From contig JAZNYQ010000083.1 of assembly GCA_045594545.1 (NCBI GenBank), forward strand, positions 1 through 25,917: a stretch of DNA of 25,917 nt. The letters are read 5' to 3'. Below, one piece after another: positions 22,200 through 25,917 of this stretch (the stretch's first letter is position 1; each line of letters starts with the position of its first letter). The notes below the pieces were generated by a model. The model was not told where the DNA came from. It worked only from the letters and a program-made list of their open reading frames with translations, and ran no database searches. The translations under genes were made by a program, and so were the position numbers. This stretch comes from CAKSHC01 sp045594545. Lineage in GTDB: Bacteria > Bacillota > Clostridia > Oscillospirales > UMGS1783.

Positions 22200-22981
22200 C
22201 GACGTTCCTCCGTTTTCTTCTTCGGTGTTCTGCGCACATTGACCACGATCAACAACAGCAGAACGGTAATAAACATAATGGTAGAGAGCGCATTGATCTT
22301 GGGTGTGATCTTGCGCTTGGTCATGGCATAGACGATCAGCGGCAGGGTTCTCGTGCCCGTGCCGGCCGTAAAATACGAGATGATAAAATCATCGATCGAC
22401 ATGGTAAAGGCCATGATCAGCCCCGTAAAGACACCGGGCATGATCTCGGGCAGCACCACCTTGCCCACCGCCGTTAAGGGACGGGCGCCCAGATCCAGCG
22501 CCGCTTCATAGGTAGACATGTTGAGCTGGCGCAATTTCGGCATGACCGACAAAATGACATAGGGGATATTAAAGGTGATATGGGAAATGCACAGGGTCAT
22601 CAGTCCAAAGGGTAATTGCAACAGGCCGTAGACCAGCATCAGTGAAATACCCGTTAAAATATCGGGGTTGAGCACGGGCAGGTAGGTGGCGTTCATGATC
22701 CAGCCTCGGGTCGATTTCTTCATGCCGAAGATGCCGATGGCGGCCATGGTACCGATCACGGTAGAGGCCACAGCTGAGATGCCGCCGACCAGCACCGTGT
22801 TCCACAATGCTTGCATAATATCCCGATCGCGGAACAGTTCCTGATACCAGCGAAGAGAGAAGCCCTGCCAGACCGTCTGGGAATTGCCCTGATTAAAGGA
22901 GAAGACGATCAGCATCAAAATAGGCGCATACAACAAGATAAAGACAAAGGCCATAATGACACGGCAGAGGGTTTTATTCAT
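22196..22981 (-). CDS. potC: Spermidine/putrescine ABC transporter permease
   Basis: 261 residues with six predicted membrane helices. The coupling EAA loop reads EAALDLGARPLTAVGKVVLP, followed by MPGVFTGLIMAFTMSIDDF as in PotC. It forms the transmembrane channel with PotB and contacts the PotA ATPase. It overlaps both potB and potD by 4 nt. Confidence 0.94.
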   Translation of the reverse strand: MNKTLCRVIMAFVFILLYAPILMLIVFSFNQGNSQTVWQGFSLRWYQELFRDRDIMQALWNTVLVGGISAVASTVIGTMAAIGIFGMKKSTRGWIMNATYLPVLNPDILTGISLMLVYGLLQLPFGLMTLCISHITFNIPYVILSVMPKLRQLNMSTYEAALDLGARPLTAVGKVVLPEIMPGVFTGLIMAFTMSIDDFIISYFTAGTGTRTLPLIVYAMTKRKITPKINALSTIMFITVLLLLIVVNVRRTPKKKTEERR

Positions 22982-23790
22982 CCTAAAATGCCCTCCTTCG
23001 TTTCCTCATCCATCCCTCGCATACAAAACAGTGAGATGAGGATGATGACCATCATCACCAACGAGATGGCACTGCCGACACCGGGGTTATAGGTGTTGCC
23101 TAAGAACTGCATCTCGATATAGTCACCGATGAGCATGAACATACCGCCGCCGAGCATCTTGGAAATAATAAAGGTGGACACGGCGGGCATAAAGGTCATA
23201 ATAATGCCGCTCATGACCCCCGGCATTGACAGGGGCAAAACCACCTTGCGGAAGACCTGCGGAGGTGTGGCACCCAGATCCTCTGCCGCCTGAATGACAT
23301 TGCGCTCGATCTTGATCAGTATGGTATAAATGGGCAAGATCATAAAAGGCAGATAGTTATAGACCATGCCCAAGAGCACCGCAAATTGGGTATTGATGAT
23401 CTCGATCTTAGGGATGCCGACCAGTCCCAACAATTGATTGAGCAGACCGTTGACATCAATGATATTGATCAGCGAATAGGTGCGAAGCAAAAAGTTCATC
23501 CACATGGGCAGGATCAGCAATAGAAGCATCATCGGTTGACGGTGCTTTTTCATGTGCGCCACGGCGTAGGCTACGGGGTAGCCCAACAACAGACAAATGG
23601 CACAGGAGAGCAGCGCCAGCCAGAAGGAGCGCAGAAAGATACCGCCCAGATCCACTAACGTGGAGAAATTATTGAGAGTAAATTGGCCGTTGGTATCGGT
23701 AAAGGCGTTGACGATGACCAGCACCAGCGGCACAAGGATGAACAGGATCATCCATACCAGATAGGGAGCCGCCAGTCCTTTATTCTTCAC
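22978..23790 (-). CDS. potB: Spermidine/putrescine ABC transporter permease
   Basis: 270 residues from a GTG start. The GTG at 23788-23790 has AGGAGG upstream and overlaps the potA 3' end by 11 nt; the longer ATG-initiated reading (to 23988) is antisense-like junk inside potA in another frame. The protein opens with KNKGLAAPYLVWM and a first helix, has six membrane segments, and carries the EAA loop QAAEDLGATPPQVFRKVVLP. It pairs with PotC in the inner membrane. Confidence 0.93.
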   Translation of the reverse strand: MKNKGLAAPYLVWMILFILVPLVLVIVNAFTDTNGQFTLNNFSTLVDLGGIFLRSFWLALLSCAICLLLGYPVAYAVAHMKKHRQPMMLLLLILPMWMNFLLRTYSLINIIDVNGLLNQLLGLVGIPKIEIINTQFAVLLGMVYNYLPFMILPIYTILIKIERNVIQAAEDLGATPPQVFRKVVLPLSMPGVMSGIIMTFMPAVSTFIISKMLGGGMFMLIGDYIEMQFLGNTYNPGVGSAISLVMMVIILISLFCMRGMDEETKEGILG

Positions 23791-24883
23791 TCGCCAGCAC
23801 CTCCTGAATCCGTTCCTGAATATCGGTCTGCATCTTATGCATAACATGGATGCCGTCGGGCTCGATACACAAGCCCACCTCGGCGCCCTCGACGGGAGCA
23901 ACGGTGGAACGGATCTGCCATTTATAACCGCCCGAATCGACGGTAATGACATAATGCATCCCCATAAAGACGACCGACTCGACGACACCGATGATCATGC
24001 CGTCTTCGGGCTTGGTGACCAGAATATCCTCAGGGCGGATGACAACATCCACCGTTTCGTTGACTTCAAAGCCGCGATCCACACACTTGAAGATACGACC
24101 CGAAAATTCAACCTTTTCATCGCCCAGCATATGCCCGTCAATGATATTGCTCTCACCGATAAAGTGGGCAACAAAGGCGTTATTGGGTTCGTTATAGATA
24201 TCGGTAGGGGTGCCGATCTGCTGAATGACGCCCTTGTTCATAACGACAACGGTGTCGGACATGGTCAGCGCCTCTTCCTGATCGTGGGTAACGTAGATAA
24301 AGGTAATGCCCGTCTGCTTCTGGATGCGCTTGAGTTCCACCTGCAACTCTTTGCGCAGTTTCAGATCCAGCGCGCCCAGCGGCTCATCCAATAATAACAC
24401 ACGGGGGGAATTGACCAAGGCGCGGGCGATGGCCACACGCTGTTGCTGACCGCCCGAAAGGGAGTCCACGCTTCGTTTCTCGAAGCCTTCCAATCCAACC
24501 AGACGGAGCATATCGGTAGCCAAGGCATTGATCTTATCCTTGGGCAGTTTTTTGAGTTTCAGTCCAAACGATACGTTTTCAATAACGTTGAGATGAGGGA
24601 ACAGGGAGTATTTCTGGAATACGGTATTGACGTTGCGCTTATGGGGCGGGAGTTTGGTAATATCCTCGTCATCGAAGTATACCACGCCTTCATCGGGCTG
24701 AGCAAAACCGCCGATAATACGAAGCGTCGTCGTTTTTCCGCAACCGGACGGACCGAGCAGGGTCACAAATTCCTTGTCCTTTATGGTCAAGTTCAAATCA
24801 TCCAAAATAATCTCATCATCAAAGGAGATGCTGATATGTTCCAGGCGAATGATATCGCCCGATTTGGTCTGTTCGTGATCCAT
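23780..24883 (-). CDS. potA: Spermidine/putrescine ABC transporter ATP-binding protein
   Basis: 367 residues from the ATG preceded by AAGGAGGG; a longer open frame to 25045 would cross the promoter and leader and is rejected. Walker A GPSGCGKTT (44-52), Q-loop near VFQKYSLFPH, signature LSGGQQQR (142-149), Walker B VLLLDEP (162-168), H-loop THDQEEAL. A C-terminal TOBE-like domain covers about 275-345. It hydrolyses ATP to drive polyamine uptake through PotBC. First gene of the operon, behind a leader with a terminator-like hairpin. Confidence 0.96.
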   Translation of the reverse strand: MDHEQTKSGDIIRLEHISISFDDEIILDDLNLTIKDKEFVTLLGPSGCGKTTTLRIIGGFAQPDEGVVYFDDEDITKLPPHKRNVNTVFQKYSLFPHLNVIENVSFGLKLKKLPKDKINALATDMLRLVGLEGFEKRSVDSLSGGQQQRVAIARALVNSPRVLLLDEPLGALDLKLRKELQVELKRIQKQTGITFIYVTHDQEEALTMSDTVVVMNKGVIQQIGTPTDIYNEPNNAFVAHFIGESNIIDGHMLGDEKVEFSGRIFKCVDRGFEVNETVDVVIRPEDILVTKPEDGMIIGVVESVVFMGMHYVITVDSGGYKWQIRSTVAPVEGAEVGLCIEPDGIHVMHKMQTDIQERIQEVLASEE

Positions 24884-24898
24884 GATCCGACCCTCCTT

Positions 24899-24954
24899 AA
24901 AAAAATTGCCTGCCCCGGTACGGATGGTTTTTAACATTTCCGTATAGGGCAAGC
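24899..24954 (-). promoter_or_regulatory. Terminator-like leader hairpin before potA (candidate attenuator)
   Basis: On the minus strand, GCUUGCCCU pairs with GGGGCAGGC and inside it UACGGA pairs with UCCGUA, with a 14-nt apical loop; A then seven T follow, directly touching the AAGGAGGG of potA. Transcription could stop before the ribosome site, so the structure may control the operon. No known riboswitch class is recognised. Confidence 0.65.
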
Positions 24955-24967
24955 CTTTTCTACTATT

Positions 24968-24996
24968 AATATAATGAAAATATCGCAATTTGTCAA
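24968..24996 (-). promoter_or_regulatory. SigA-type promoter of the pot operon
   Basis: Minus strand TTGACA (24991-24996), 17-nt spacer, TATATT (24968-24973). Start of transcription about 75-80 nt upstream of potA, giving room for the leader hairpin. Confidence 0.82.
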
Positions 24997-25017
24997 GTAA
25001 AATTTTGCACAGCAAAA

Positions 25018-25881
25018 TCAGATTTGCACCGTCTTGCCCGCACACTCCAGTTCACTCTTAAAATCAAATACCACTTTATAGGCTTTGAGCGAATATCCAC
25101 CCCTGCCGCCGCCGTATTTGGCGTCGCCTGCCAAGGGGAAACCCGCATGGGCAAAGGCGGCACGGATCTGGTGGGGGCGTCCCGTGTGCAACTCGACCTC
25201 GACCAAGGATTGCGCCCCTTTCTTCAGCAATCGATAGCCGGTGCGGATGGGTCTTGCGCCTTGACGCGGAGCATCGAATACCGTTACCTTATTGGTCTTT
25301 TCGTCCTTGCGTAAATAGGCCGTCAGTTCTCCCTGCTCGGCGGGCGGGGCGCCCATAACGGTACAAACGTAATACTTTTTGACCTGCCGCAAACGGATGC
25401 GCTCATCCATCTCCCGCAAAGCGGCGGCCGTTTTGGCGGCGATAACCAAACCCTCGGTATTGCGGTCGAGCCGATTGCACAAGGCCGGCACAAAGGAGCG
25501 CTCGGCGTTGGGGTCATATTCTCCCGTTTTTGTCAGATGTGCCACCCATCGCGCCGCCAGACTGTCGCCCGACGGGGCGTGGGATAATAGTCCTGCCTCC
25601 TTGCAGAGAACGGCGATCTGGCTGTCCTCATAAACGATCTCAACCGCCCCGTCAAAGGATACCGTTTCCCGTTTATGCTCGAAAAATTCGTCGTTAATAT
25701 AGAGGGCAAGTATACTCCCCTCGCCCAGCATTTCGGCGCCTTTGGCACGCACGCCGTCTAAACGGATGCGCTTTTTGCGCAGGTACTTATAGACCAGCGA
25801 GGACGGCATACCAAAACTCTTCATCAGGTACTTGTCCAGCCGTTGCCCCGCGTCATTTTTTGTGATCGTAATTTCTTTCAT
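25018..25881 (-). CDS. RluA-family 23S rRNA pseudouridine synthase
   Basis: 287 residues. An N-terminal S4-like RNA-binding domain (about 12-70, SSLVYKYLRKKRIRLDG) and a RluA catalytic domain (about 80-270). The catalytic Asp139 lies in CNRLDRNTEGLVIAAKT; the second motif is LHTGRPHQIR (231-240), then GDAKYG. The enzyme isomerises specific uridines in RNA, usually 23S rRNA. The family's standard N-terminus (KNDAGQRLDKYL) confirms the start at 25881, although no ribosome site is present. The promoter lies so close that the mRNA is predicted to be leaderless. Confidence 0.93.
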   Translation of the reverse strand: MKEITITKNDAGQRLDKYLMKSFGMPSSLVYKYLRKKRIRLDGVRAKGAEMLGEGSILALYINDEFFEHKRETVSFDGAVEIVYEDSQIAVLCKEAGLLSHAPSGDSLAARWVAHLTKTGEYDPNAERSFVPALCNRLDRNTEGLVIAAKTAAALREMDERIRLRQVKKYYVCTVMGAPPAEQGELTAYLRKDEKTNKVTVFDAPRQGARPIRTGYRLLKKGAQSLVEVELHTGRPHQIRAAFAHAGFPLAGDAKYGGGRGGYSLKAYKVVFDFKSELECAGKTVQI

Positions 25882-25887
25882 ATTTTC

Positions 25888-25916
25888 ATTGTATCATATT
25901 CTTTCGCTACTTGCAA
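25888..25916 (-). promoter_or_regulatory. SigA-type promoter of the RluA-family gene
   Basis: Minus strand TTGCAA (25911-25916), 17-nt spacer, TACAAT (25888-25893). Only 6 nt separate the -10 from the ATG, so transcription would start at or next to the start codon. Confidence 0.65.
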
Positions 25917-25917
25917 A

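Noticed and set aside
23791..23988. ATG-initiated extension of potB
   Set aside because: Lies entirely within potA in another frame; the GTG at 23788-23790 has AGGAGG and gives the normal PotB N-terminus.
24884..25045. N-terminal extension of potA
   Set aside because: Would translate through the SigA promoter and leader hairpin; the internal ATG has AAGGAGGG and gives the usual length.

Overview
The window looks like a chromosomal stretch from a spore-forming, anaerobic, gut-type Clostridia member, probably Oscillospirales/Ruminococcaceae-like. Grounds: AGGAGG ribosome sites, an rpsF-ssb-rpsR operon, a SipL-type DUF3794/LysM spore protein beside a SpoVM-like microprotein, a pgk-tpiA-gpmI glycolytic run, a potABCD operon, ECF sigma factor and serpin genes, and glycoside hydrolases. 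The genus is inference; no rRNA or tRNA gene is visible.

Layout. (1) 36-1806, minus strand: a two-gene unit with its own promoter, encoding a lone discoidin-like (F5/8 type C) protein and a D-Ala-D-Ala carboxypeptidase-fold membrane protein in which all three catalytic motifs are altered. (2) 1865-11170, minus strand: a tight operon of a 1549-residue surface protein built of nine tandem modules, a one-module membrane protein, a GH36 lipoprotein, an AraC-family regulator and a cytoplasmic GH5 enzyme. The genes are linked by 4-nt ATGA overlaps or an 11-nt gap, and the GH5 frame is cut near its end by an in-frame TAA. (3) 11339-16228, plus strand: pgk, tpiA, gpmI, galU, with a structured 291-nt spacer before tpiA and a repeat-like spacer before galU. 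(4) 16217-17343, plus strand: rpsF-ssb-rpsR, whose promoter overlaps the galU stop codon, ending in a strong hairpin shared with the convergent sipL. (5) 17342-21094, minus strand: ECF sigma factor, membrane-anchored serpin, 48-residue membrane protein, 23-residue SpoVM-like protein, then sipL. (6) 21143-24996, minus strand: potA-potB-potC-potD with a terminator-like hairpin in the leader just before the potA ribosome site. (7) 25018-25916, minus strand: an RluA-family pseudouridine synthase whose promoter implies a leaderless mRNA.

How the genes may work together. The surface operon looks like a glycan-use locus: the modular proteins could bind substrate or host material at the wall, the GH36 lipoprotein would trim alpha-galactosyl residues outside, AraC would sense a sugar and autoregulate, and GH5 would act on imported oligosaccharides; no transporter is encoded in it. 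The sigma/serpin pair suggests an envelope response to proteases. SpoVM-like and SipL proteins would both act at the forespore surface around SpoIVA. These links are inferred from gene order and family knowledge.
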